A model generated the notes under the pieces. That model did no database searches and had not been told where the DNA came from. It was given only the letters and a program-made list of their open reading frames with translations. DNA of 64,000 nucleotides, from positions 4,960,001 through 5,024,000 of the forward strand of contig OY970284.1 of assembly GCA_963715895.1 (NCBI GenBank), in the 5' to 3' direction. The DNA is from JADGNZ01 sp963715895. Lineage in GTDB: Bacteria > Acidobacteriota > Thermoanaerobaculia > Gp7-AA8. This document shows, piece after piece, positions 7,386 through 14,891 of this stretch. Each line of letters begins with the position of its first letter. Positions within the stretch are counted from its first letter, which is position 1. The translations under genes and the position numbers were made by a program.

Positions 7386-9401
7386 ATGCGCATCACCTCC
7401 CTCCTCCTCGCCCTCCTTCTCGCCACCACCCTCTCCGCGCAGGTCTTCGAGCACGGGGTCTTCATCGGGGACATCGACGTCAAAGCCGATTCCTGCACGA
7501 ACTTCTACGACTATGCGAACGGCGCCTGGCGCGCCGCGAATCCGATTCCCGGGTCGATGCAGCGATGGAGCCGGCGATGGGCGGCGGGCGAGCAGAGCAA
7601 GGAGCAGTTGCGGGCGCTGCTCGATGATGAATCGAAGCGGAAGGACTGGACGAAGGGATCGATCGATCAGCAGATCAGCGACTTCTACTCCGCATGCCTC
7701 GATCAGCAGCGCATCGATGCGCTCGGCACGAAGCCGATCCGTCCGCTCCTGAAAGAGATCGACGCCATCCGCACGCCGGCCGATCTGCAGAAGACCATCG
7801 CCGACCTTCACGATCTTCAGATGTACGCGGCGTTCGGCATCGCCTCGTCCTCCGACAATCACAATCCCGGCTTCGTGATCGCGCGCGTCTTCGCCGCCGG
7901 TCTGGGTCTTCCCGACCGCGACTACTACCTCAAGCCGGAGAAGCGCTTCGCCGAGGCACGTGAGAAGTACCGCGTCCATGTGACGAAGATGTTCGAGCTG
8001 ACCGGTTCCAGCCACGCCGCCGCGCAGAAGGCCAGCGACGCCATCTTCGCCATGGAGACGCGCCTGGCCGCGGCGCAGCTCGATAACGTTGCGCTGCGCG
8101 ATCCGGCATCCACCGATCACAAGTACGCGGTGGAGACGCTGCAGAAGTTCACGCCGCACTTCGACTGGGCGCGCTATCTCCAGCACGCCGGCGTCGCGCC
8201 GGCCGACCTCAACGTCGATCAGCCGGAATACATGGGAGCGGTCGAGAAAGAGCTGCGCACGACGCCGCTGAGCACGTGGAAGGCGTACCTGTCGTGGAAC
8301 GTCATCAACAATGCGGCCGATCATCTCTCAGCGCCGATCGCGGAACAGAACTTCGCCTTCTACGGCAAGTACCTGGGCGGCTCGACGGAGATGAAGCCGC
8401 GCTGGAAGCGTTGCGTGGAAGCCGACGACGGGCTCCTCGGCGAAGCGCTCGGGCAGCGCTACGTCGAGCGCTACTTCCCCCCCGAGGCTAAGGCGCGCAT
8501 GCAGGACCTGGTGAAGAACCTTCTTTCGGCGATGGGAGACACCATCCGCGGTCTGGAGTGGATGGGGCCCGAGACGAAGGCGAAGGCGCTGGAGAAGCTG
8601 GCCACGTTCAATCCCAAAGTCGGCTACCCCGACAAGTGGACGGACTACAGCAGCGTCGCCATCAGCCCGGATTCTCATTGGTCGAACGTCGCGGCCGGAC
8701 TGAAGTTCGGCACCGCCCTCGACCTGGCGCGGATCGGCAAACCGGTCGACCGCGGGCGGTGGGGCATGACCCCTCCCACCTCGAACGCCTACTACAACCC
8801 GCTGCTCAACGAGATCGTCTTCCCGGCCGGCATCCTGCAGCCGCCGGCGTTCGACGTGCACAACGCCGACGCCATCAACTACGGCGCGATCGGCGTCGTC
8901 ATCGGCCACGAGATCAGCCACGGATTCGACGACCAGGGAGCGAAGTACGACGCGCAGGGAAGGCTCAACAACTGGTGGACCGCGGACGATCTGAAGCGCT
9001 TTCATGAGCGGACGGCGTGCGTGGCCGATCAGTTCGACAACTACTTCATCGAGCCCGGCATCCACCACAACGGACGATTGGTTCTCGGCGAGTCGATCGG
9101 CGACCTGGCCGGGGCGAAGATCGCCTGGCTGGCTTTTCAGAAAGCGCAGCAGAGCCGCCCGGCCGTCGACATCGACCGCTTCACCCCCGCGCAACAGTTC
9201 TTCATCGCCTGGGGCCAGTTCCGCGGCGACGAAACGCGCCCCGAGACGCAGCGCCTGATGGTGCAGGGCGACCCGCATCCGGTGGCGAAGTACCGCGTCA
9301 TCGGCCCGCTCTCGAATCTCCCCGAGTTCGCGCAGGCCTTCGGCTGCAAGGCCGATGCGGCGATGGTGCGGCCGAAAGGGAAGCGGTGCGAGGTGTGGTG
9401 A
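7386..9401 (+). CDS. M13 family zinc metallopeptidase (neprilysin/PepO type)
   Basis: The 671-residue secreted protein has a signal peptide ending TLSAQ. The N-terminal M13 domain starts with the family signature C-x-N-FYDYANGAW (about residue 37). The C-terminal catalytic domain has NAYYNPLLNEIVFPAGILQ, then the zinc motif HEISH inside VIGHEISHGFDDQG, and the third-ligand motif in the form GESIGDLAG instead of the usual ENIADLGG. It ends KGKRCEVW, matching the canonical CxxW terminus. M13 enzymes are endopeptidases that cut small peptides, here outside the inner membrane. Length and motif order are normal. There is no ribosome site; a TATACT box seven bases upstream suggests a leaderless message. 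Confidence 0.95.
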   Translation: MRITSLLLALLLATTLSAQVFEHGVFIGDIDVKADSCTNFYDYANGAWRAANPIPGSMQRWSRRWAAGEQSKEQLRALLDDESKRKDWTKGSIDQQISDFYSACLDQQRIDALGTKPIRPLLKEIDAIRTPADLQKTIADLHDLQMYAAFGIASSSDNHNPGFVIARVFAAGLGLPDRDYYLKPEKRFAEAREKYRVHVTKMFELTGSSHAAAQKASDAIFAMETRLAAAQLDNVALRDPASTDHKYAVETLQKFTPHFDWARYLQHAGVAPADLNVDQPEYMGAVEKELRTTPLSTWKAYLSWNVINNAADHLSAPIAEQNFAFYGKYLGGSTEMKPRWKRCVEADDGLLGEALGQRYVERYFPPEAKARMQDLVKNLLSAMGDTIRGLEWMGPETKAKALEKLATFNPKVGYPDKWTDYSSVAISPDSHWSNVAAGLKFGTALDLARIGKPVDRGRWGMTPPTSNAYYNPLLNEIVFPAGILQPPAFDVHNADAINYGAIGVVIGHEISHGFDDQGAKYDAQGRLNNWWTADDLKRFHERTACVADQFDNYFIEPGIHHNGRLVLGESIGDLAGAKIAWLAFQKAQQSRPAVDIDRFTPAQQFFIAWGQFRGDETRPETQRLMVQGDPHPVAKYRVIGPLSNLPEFAQAFGCKADAAMVRPKGKRCEVW

Positions 9402-9408
9402 GGGCCGC

Positions 9409-9951
9409 CTACGAAACGCTCCGGCAGAACTCCAGCAGCATCTCCTCCCCCTCCGGCCATGGTCCATGGCCGGAGGCGCCGTTGATGTGGCCCGCGTCGC
9501 CGATGATGACCAGGCGGCTTCCCCACGCCTTCGCGAACTGCGTCGCCCGGTCGATGCTCACGTACGGATCGTTCGTGCTGGCGACGACGATGCTGGGAAA
9601 CGGCAGCTTCGATAGCGGCATGTACGAGAAGGAACGTCCCTCGACCGGATAGTCAGGCGCTTCGACGTCGCTGGGCGCGACGAGGAAGGCCGCGAGCACA
9701 CCCTGTCCGCCGCAATCCTCCGACCACTGCGCGACGAGCGCGCAGCCGAGGCTGTGGGCGGCCAGGACCGGAGGACGGTCGCAGTCGGTGACCGCCATCT
9801 CCAGGTTCGCCACCCACTCCGACCGGTCGGGATGATCAAAGTCCCGCTGCTGCACCCGCGTGAACGACGGATGCCGCGCCTCCCAGTGGGTCTGCCAATG
9901 CTGCGGGCCGGAGTTCCAGAGGCCGGGGATGGTGAGGACTGGGGTGGTCAT
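9409..9951 (-). CDS. RBBP9/YdeN-type alpha/beta serine hydrolase
   Basis: The 180-residue protein shows the compact RBBP9 fold. The N-terminal oxyanion segment is IPGLWNSGPQHWQ, the nucleophile elbow is AHSLGC (Ser about residue 67), the acid lies in ASTNDPYV, and the catalytic His is in GDAGHING near the C terminus. RBBP9 proteins are small serine hydrolases; bacterial substrates are unknown. It is convergent with the M13 gene, with only seven bases between stops. The start lacks a ribosome site, but TAATCT lies nine bases upstream on the minus strand, consistent with a leaderless message. Confidence 0.9.
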   Translation of the reverse strand: MTTPVLTIPGLWNSGPQHWQTHWEARHPSFTRVQQRDFDHPDRSEWVANLEMAVTDCDRPPVLAAHSLGCALVAQWSEDCGGQGVLAAFLVAPSDVEAPDYPVEGRSFSYMPLSKLPFPSIVVASTNDPYVSIDRATQFAKAWGSRLVIIGDAGHINGASGHGPWPEGEEMLLEFCRSVS

Positions 9952-9960
9952 GCGATTTGA

Positions 9961-9966
9961 AGATTA
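9961..9966 (-). promoter_or_regulatory. Putative -10 box TAATCT for the RBBP9-type hydrolase
   Basis: Read on the minus strand, TAATCT is nine bases before the ATG at 9951, with no Shine-Dalgarno sequence between them. Confidence 0.45.
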
Positions 9967-10063
9967 CATTGTTCGGCGAACGATGACATCTCGGCGAAGC
10001 GAGCCGCGGTAGCTTGCTTCTTCGCGATCGCCTTCATATCCTTGCGTCGGATTGAAGCGCCCG

Positions 10064-10234
10064 ATGACTATTGAACACGCTCCCTCGGATACTCAACATC
10101 AGTTGGACGACGGGTACGACGACTCTGTCCCGCCTCTATGGCAGTCGGTGATCGATCTCGGCGCAAGTTTGCCGCCGGAAGTGTGGGACCGCGTTCCGAG
10201 AGATCTGTCGACAAACCTGGATCACTACCTCTAA
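10064..10234 (+). CDS. Small acidic protein, possible orphan antitoxin-like protein
   Basis: The frame encodes 56 residues, strongly acidic at the N terminus, then PLWQSVIDLGASLPPEVWDRVPRD in outline and the ending LDHYL. Short proteins with the pattern W-x-x-x-(5-10)-P-x-x-x-W-x-x-x-P-x-D-x-(S/A)-x-N-x-DHYLY are common next to PIN-type toxins in other bacteria. I recall these as antitoxin or antitoxin-associated proteins. No toxin gene follows; the next gene is a convergent P450. A TTG four codons upstream could extend it. Support is composition and pattern only, so this could be a chance frame. Confidence 0.4.
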   Translation: MTIEHAPSDTQHQLDDGYDDSVPPLWQSVIDLGASLPPEVWDRVPRDLSTNLDHYL

Positions 10235-10244
10235 AACTGATTCG

Positions 10245-11585
10245 CTACGACCTGGCGGCCCTCACCCTCGCCCGCAACGCATCCTTCGGTTCCGGAGGGG
10301 TCTTGCTGTAATCCATCTCGAAATTCTGCGGCGGGATCTCCCAGGTGTATCCGCGCAGCAGCACAACGGAGAAGACCTCCATGAAGTACGTGGCGAAATC
10401 GAGGCCGGGGCAGCGGTGTCCCGTGGCCGGTCCGGCGCCCTGCGGCGAGAAGGCGTGTTCGTGGCGTTTCTGCTCGGCGCGCTCGGGCGAGAAGCGGTCG
10501 GGATCGAAGGCGGTCGGATCGGTGTAGTGGCTCTGGCCGATGTGGCTCGGCGTCACCGCCCACATCACCATCCAGCCGGCGGGGACGGAGACGCCTTCGA
10601 ATTCCAGCGCCACCTTCGTCTTGCCGAAAACGGCAGGGACGATCGGACAAAGACGCTTGACCTCATTGACCACCTGCAGCAGATACGGCATGGCCATCAG
10701 CGTCTCGAGCGACAGCGGTCCGCTGGGCGCCTTCGCCGTGACCTCGGCGGCAAGCGTCTCGCGGACGGCGGGATGCGCCGTCAGTTGCTGGACGATCGAT
10801 CCAAGCTCGGCGTAGACGATGAAACCGGCGATGACGATGTGGTGCAGCTCCAGCGCCGCGTCGTCGTCCGAGAGCGTTGCGCCTGAGCTCACCGCGGCGG
10901 CCAGCATGCGCGAGAGGCCGTCGTCCGTCGGCGTCTTGCGGCGCTCACGGACCAGGCGCCGCAGCACGTCGAGGATCCGGTCGCGCGCCTGTAGGGCCTT
11001 GCGGTAGCGCGTGCCCGGAATGTTGATCGGCAGCGTGGCGAAGCCATCGGTCAGGGTGCCGTAGTCCCGGCTCAGGCGGTCCATCTCATTGCCTGGCGGC
11101 ATCCCCATGACCGTCGTACAGATCACCTCGATCGCAAGGCGCTTCAACTCATCGAGCCAGCGCATCTCCCCTGCCGCCGGCCAGGTGCGGAAAGCACGTT
11201 CCACCGTCTGCTCGATGATCGGCAGATAGGCGGCCATGGCGGCGCGGTTGAAGGCCTGATTGACGAGCTTCTTGCGCGTGCTGTGAACCTCGCCGTCGAG
11301 CAGCGGCAGACTGCGGCCGCCGAAGAGCTCCTGCACATGCGGCGGCATCGCCCCTTCGCGCATGATCACGTTCGGATCGATGAAGTGACCGGCCGCTTCC
11401 GGGCCGGAGACCACCGCCGTCTTTCGTCCAAGGACGTTCGAGCGAAAGATGCGGCCGTGGCGGGCCAGGCGCTCCTCGATGAAGCGGAACGGGTTCTTCG
11501 CGAACGTCAGTGTCTCGCCAAGAAGCGGAAGACCGTCCTGGCCGGGCGGGAGGGGCGATTCGATCGAGCTCATGTAGATAACCAT
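10245..11585 (-). CDS. Cytochrome P450 with unusual I-helix and heme loop
   Basis: The 446-residue protein shows the CYP120/CYP26-like N terminus (PPGQDGLPLLGETLTF), the K-helix EVKR (about 308-311), the PERF-region DPDRFSPER, and a heme-thiolate loop ending GHRCPG (Cys about 392). No membrane anchor is seen. The I-helix reads AGFIVYAELG (about 253-262), so the usual acid-alcohol pair (AGxDT) that activates oxygen is replaced by Ile-Val. The heme loop is longer than FxxGxRxCxG. It may use peroxide or have atypical chemistry. It is divergent from the AraC-like gene and the cysteine-rich cluster, so it could be a tailoring enzyme. I chose the ATG at 11585 because TAACTT lies seven bases upstream; ATG at 11573 is the alternative. 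Confidence 0.9.
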   Translation of the reverse strand: MVIYMSSIESPLPPGQDGLPLLGETLTFAKNPFRFIEERLARHGRIFRSNVLGRKTAVVSGPEAAGHFIDPNVIMREGAMPPHVQELFGGRSLPLLDGEVHSTRKKLVNQAFNRAAMAAYLPIIEQTVERAFRTWPAAGEMRWLDELKRLAIEVICTTVMGMPPGNEMDRLSRDYGTLTDGFATLPINIPGTRYRKALQARDRILDVLRRLVRERRKTPTDDGLSRMLAAAVSSGATLSDDDAALELHHIVIAGFIVYAELGSIVQQLTAHPAVRETLAAEVTAKAPSGPLSLETLMAMPYLLQVVNEVKRLCPIVPAVFGKTKVALEFEGVSVPAGWMVMWAVTPSHIGQSHYTDPTAFDPDRFSPERAEQKRHEHAFSPQGAGPATGHRCPGLDFATYFMEVFSVVLLRGYTWEIPPQNFEMDYSKTPPEPKDALRARVRAARS

Positions 11586-11592
11586 ACGCCAC

Positions 11593-11598
11593 AAGTTA
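11593..11598 (-). promoter_or_regulatory. Putative -10 box TAACTT for the P450 gene
   Basis: On the minus strand TAACTT precedes the ATG at 11585 by seven bases with no ribosome-binding sequence, so a leaderless transcript is likely. It lies in the divergent gap shared with the AraC-like gene. Confidence 0.4.
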
Positions 11599-11659
11599 CA
11601 AACCGGATGCATTCGTGCCCGGTAGTAACAAGACTCCTCTTCGTGTCACTCTTATAAGG

Positions 11660-12022
11660 ATGGACGAAAGGAAGGCCTTCTGGCTCTCCGAGGCGGAGCG
11701 ATATATCGAAGAGTGCCGCAGGACCGCCTCCTCGGTGCGCGTCTCCGAATTCGCTTCCAGCGTAGAGCGGACCGCGGTCCAGCTCGCGCGAGAGTTTCAG
11801 GCGGCGGTCGGCGTCGGGGTGAAGGATCATTTCTTCACGCTCCAGATCGCCAGGGCTAAGGAGTTGCTGCGGACAACCGGGCACAGCACTGCCCGGATTG
11901 CCATCGATTCCGGGTTCGGTACTCCTCGCACCTTCTATCGCGCCTTCAAGCGCTCCGCCGGGATCTCCCCCACCGGGTTCCGGAAAGAAATGTCACTTGG
12001 CGAGCCTGAAATCGGGCCCTAA
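11660..12022 (+). CDS. AraC-type helix-turn-helix DNA-binding protein (stand-alone domain)
   Basis: The 120-residue protein is almost only an AraC/XylS DNA-binding domain. The first helix-turn-helix is around VSEFASSVERTAVQLAREFQ. The second has the pattern LLRTTGHSTARIAIDSGFG, followed by the diagnostic RTFYRAFKRSAGISPTGFRKE. The usual ligand-binding half is missing, so it may act constitutively or with a partner. It sits between the divergent P450 and the cysteine-rich protein gene, 146 bases upstream of the latter, and is a plausible local regulator. The ATG at 11660 follows an AAGG-containing stretch; a GTG 45 bases upstream is in frame. Confidence 0.85.
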   Translation: MDERKAFWLSEAERYIEECRRTASSVRVSEFASSVERTAVQLAREFQAAVGVGVKDHFFTLQIARAKELLRTTGHSTARIAIDSGFGTPRTFYRAFKRSAGISPTGFRKEMSLGEPEIGP

Positions 12023-12168
12023 GTTTTACGAACATTCCTGGAAGGCCTGGGAGCTCCGTCATGAAGAAACCAACGGACACGCGCCACAGGACGAGCGGCG
12101 CAACGAAACGAGCCTCAACGCCATCGAAATCGAGATCGACGACGACAGGAAAACCGAAGGAGACCGAC

Positions 12169-14814
12169 ATGGCTGACGACAACCAGAAAAACGCCGACTT
12201 CATCGGACGCGTGGTCAGCGACCCGAAGAATCCGCCGGAAACGCGGATGCTCACCGGATGGTTTGGCGAGTCCGGGGAAGAGGGATATCGCCGCCTCTAC
12301 ACCGATGCGGAGCTGACCAACTACATCGACATTCCGGACGACGCCATCCTCTACACAGAGCCGCTTCGCGATGTGCAACCGGCCGGATGCGTCCTGGTCT
12401 GGATCAAGCGCGATGCCGCGTTGAAGCCGGGCGGCTCCGCCTCCAGCCGTGCCGCGCGCTTTCTGCAGGGCCAGGTGCAGCAGGATTTCGCCAGCGCCGG
12501 CGCCGCCGGCTCGCTGGAGAAAGCCGGACTGCGCTGCGCAACGGATGTGCCGTGCGGCGAGCCGACAGGATTCACCGGACAGTGTACGAAGCAACCTGAG
12601 GTCGGCGGGGCATGGCCCTGTATCACGGCCATCCCACACTGCTTGGAGGTGACCGGATTCACGGGCAAGTGTACGCACGCGCCGTGGCCGAATCCCACCC
12701 GCTACTTCGGCTGTACCCAGCTTCACTGCCCCACCAACGACCTCACCCACATCCCGCACATCTGCAACATCGTCGCTTCGGGGCAGCCTGGCTGCGTGGT
12801 CATCAATCCGCCGCAGGGCGGCGAGACGGGCCTCAAAGCCGATGCTGCCGAGGCCGATGAAAAAGCGATACCGGAGACGTCGATCCCCGGCTGCGGTTAC
12901 ACGAAGACGTGGGGCGTCTGCGAGACGCATCTCCTCGGATGCGGCCAGACGAATCCGCTCAAGTGCGCGGTGTCAATCGACATCCCGTGTATCACGCAAA
13001 CGGAGCGGCCGGATTGTTTCGCTGGAGGCGCACCGGAGGCAGCGTTCTACCCGAATACGAGAATGTATCCGGTCTGCTATCCGACGGAGGTCTGTACGAA
13101 ACACCCGCAGTGCTTCGGGGACGCAGCGCAGGTCGCAGGCGGCGCTCAATTCAAACTAGCCCCCTCGCGCCCGCCGATTTGTCCGAGCGGATTCGTCTGT
13201 CCCAAGCAAACGCTCGTGACCTGCGCCGTGTGTAACATTCAGCGTCAAGCGCCTGTCAACCCTTCCTGGGTCGATGCCTGTCCAACGCGCCTGGGGTGCG
13301 AAACCAAGCCCGTCACGACGCTCTGCACGCAGATTCAGGAGGCTTGCGAGACGAAGGCGCCCGAGTGGTGCCCTGACACGAGTTGCGGTCCGAATTGTCA
13401 GACCCAGCAAGTGGGCGGCTGTCCACCGACGCAGTTCGGCCCACCGTGTCCGACGCCGATGCTCGACTGCACTTTCGGCTGCACCCAGACCGGTACCGGC
13501 TGTCCGGTCACGAATCCGCTCGTCGTTTGCGCGAATCCAAACGCCCAGGCCTTCGCCGCGCGCGCCGCCGCTCCGCGGCCGGCGCCGCTGACGCAGGTCG
13601 GTTGTCCCGCGTCCGATTTCGTGGCCTGCTCGCAGTTCGGAGGATGCCCGACGCTGCCGAAGGGTGACTGCACCCTCTTCAATTGCCCCTCGCTACCGCA
13701 GCAGTTCGCAGCGGCAGGAGCAGGTGGCGGTTGCACCCAAAGCGGCCCGCTGTGCCATACGTATCCGAGGGGCGACTGCACGTTCTTCGGATGCCCGTCG
13801 CCCGGAATCGACTGCACGGTCGTCGTCTGCACGCACTTCGGTCCGCAATGTCCGCCGCATCCGTCGCTGCAAGGTCAACTCTGTCCGATCACGGTCGGCA
13901 GTCCGCAATGTCCGCCGCCTCGGTCGCTGCAGGGCCAGCTCTGTCCGATCACAACCGGCGGACCGCAATGTCCGCCCGTCAGCGGCGGATTCCAGTGTCC
14001 ATCGGCGCTCTGCCAGAGCATCGCCTGTCAGAGCATTGCCTGTCAGCCGGGAGGCGGAGGACAGCAGGAGTTTGCAGCGGCGCGGGCCGCGGCCGGGGGT
14101 GGCGGCGGGATCGGTGTGACGGCATGGCTGGATTGCACGCAGTTCGGGGCTTACTGTCCGCCATTCTTCACGCAGTTCGAGCAACAGTGCGTGGTGCAGC
14201 CGATCTTCACGTTCGATCCTCAGTGCCTGACACCGCCTCCTCCAACTCCTGCGTGCCCGACGGCACACTGTCCGCCTCATTCTCATCAGTTCGTTGTTTG
14301 TACGGCCTTCGGTCCGCAATGCCACCGTACGGTGGTGGAGGCCCGCGCCGCGCAGCAAGGCGTCGGAATCCATCCGACTCCGGCCACACATTGCTTCGTC
14401 TGCGACCGGCAGGCCGCCGCGGCCGTCCCGCATACACAAGTGATCATCCAGTGCAATCCGTCGTTGATCGACGCCTGCCCGACACGGCTGATCATCCAGT
14501 GCAATCCGTCTGTGATCGATGCCTGTCCGACGCGGCTCTGCACGCACCAGATCATCCAGTGCCATCCGTCGGTAGTCGATGCCTGCCCGACGCGTATCGG
14601 TTGTCCAACGCAGAATCCTCTGCAATGTCCGCCGCATAGCGGATTCAATTGCCCGTCGCAGCTCGGTTGCCAGAGCATCGCCTGTCAGAGCGCCGCCTGC
14701 CAGCCGGGCGGCGGAGGACAACAGCAGTTCGCACCACGGGCCGTCGGCGCCATGCAGACGTTCGTCGCGTCTATCTGTACGCAATTCGGTGCACAGTGCG
14801 GTTGCAACCTATAG
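12169..14814 (+). CDS. Giant cysteine-rich repeat protein; candidate lanthipeptide-type precursor
   Basis: The protein is 881 residues with about 80 cysteines by my count. Residues 1-115 are nearly Cys-free and acidic/amphipathic (MADDNQKNADFIGRVV, YTDAELTNYIDIPDDAILY, VLVWIKRDAALKPG), like a folded leader. After that, Cys recurs every 5-12 residues in Pro/Gln/Thr/Gly-rich sequence. Internal repeats include IIQC(N/H)PS-x-(I/V)DACPTR at about 759, 775 and 795, SLQGQLCPIT twice, CQSIACQ twice, and CTQFGAxC-like units. A Q-(Q)-x-F-A motif recurs at about 104, 460, 511, 632 and 851, four times followed by Ala/Gly/Arg-rich linkers. The start at 12169 has an ideal AAGGAG site six bases upstream; an in-frame ATG at 12061 is less well placed. 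Genes for an APH kinase, a HopA1 lyase and LanC follow. The precursor role is inferred from context. Confidence 0.85.
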   Translation: MADDNQKNADFIGRVVSDPKNPPETRMLTGWFGESGEEGYRRLYTDAELTNYIDIPDDAILYTEPLRDVQPAGCVLVWIKRDAALKPGGSASSRAARFLQGQVQQDFASAGAAGSLEKAGLRCATDVPCGEPTGFTGQCTKQPEVGGAWPCITAIPHCLEVTGFTGKCTHAPWPNPTRYFGCTQLHCPTNDLTHIPHICNIVASGQPGCVVINPPQGGETGLKADAAEADEKAIPETSIPGCGYTKTWGVCETHLLGCGQTNPLKCAVSIDIPCITQTERPDCFAGGAPEAAFYPNTRMYPVCYPTEVCTKHPQCFGDAAQVAGGAQFKLAPSRPPICPSGFVCPKQTLVTCAVCNIQRQAPVNPSWVDACPTRLGCETKPVTTLCTQIQEACETKAPEWCPDTSCGPNCQTQQVGGCPPTQFGPPCPTPMLDCTFGCTQTGTGCPVTNPLVVCANPNAQAFAARAAAPRPAPLTQVGCPASDFVACSQFGGCPTLPKGDCTLFNCPSLPQQFAAAGAGGGCTQSGPLCHTYPRGDCTFFGCPSPGIDCTVVVCTHFGPQCPPHPSLQGQLCPITVGSPQCPPPRSLQGQLCPITTGGPQCPPVSGGFQCPSALCQSIACQSIACQPGGGGQQEFAAARAAAGGGGGIGVTAWLDCTQFGAYCPPFFTQFEQQCVVQPIFTFDPQCLTPPPPTPACPTAHCPPHSHQFVVCTAFGPQCHRTVVEARAAQQGVGIHPTPATHCFVCDRQAAAAVPHTQVIIQCNPSLIDACPTRLIIQCNPSVIDACPTRLCTHQIIQCHPSVVDACPTRIGCPTQNPLQCPPHSGFNCPSQLGCQSIACQSAACQPGGGGQQQFAPRAVGAMQTFVASICTQFGAQCGCNL

Positions 14815-14820
14815 CCTCCG

Positions 14821-14853
14821 AAAGGCGGTCCGGCTACACGCCGGACCGCCTTT
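14821..14853 (+). terminator. Strong intercistronic hairpin (terminator or attenuator)
   Basis: A perfect 14-base stem (AAAGGCGGTCCGGC / GCCGGACCGCCTTT) closes a five-base loop TACAC, followed by CCTTCC. It begins six bases after the stop of the cysteine-rich gene and ends 38 bases before the kinase gene. The T-tract is short, so partial read-through is plausible. That would give high precursor and low enzyme expression, as in many peptide natural-product operons. Confidence 0.8.
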
Positions 14854-14891
14854 CCTTCCACCATTCCTGACGGTGCTACGATAAGGAACCC

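Noticed and set aside
13693..14784. Long Arg-rich frame on the minus strand inside the cysteine-rich gene
   Set aside because: It is a mirror of the Cys codon pattern and repeats of the plus-strand gene. The plus frame has an ideal ribosome site and coherent repeats.
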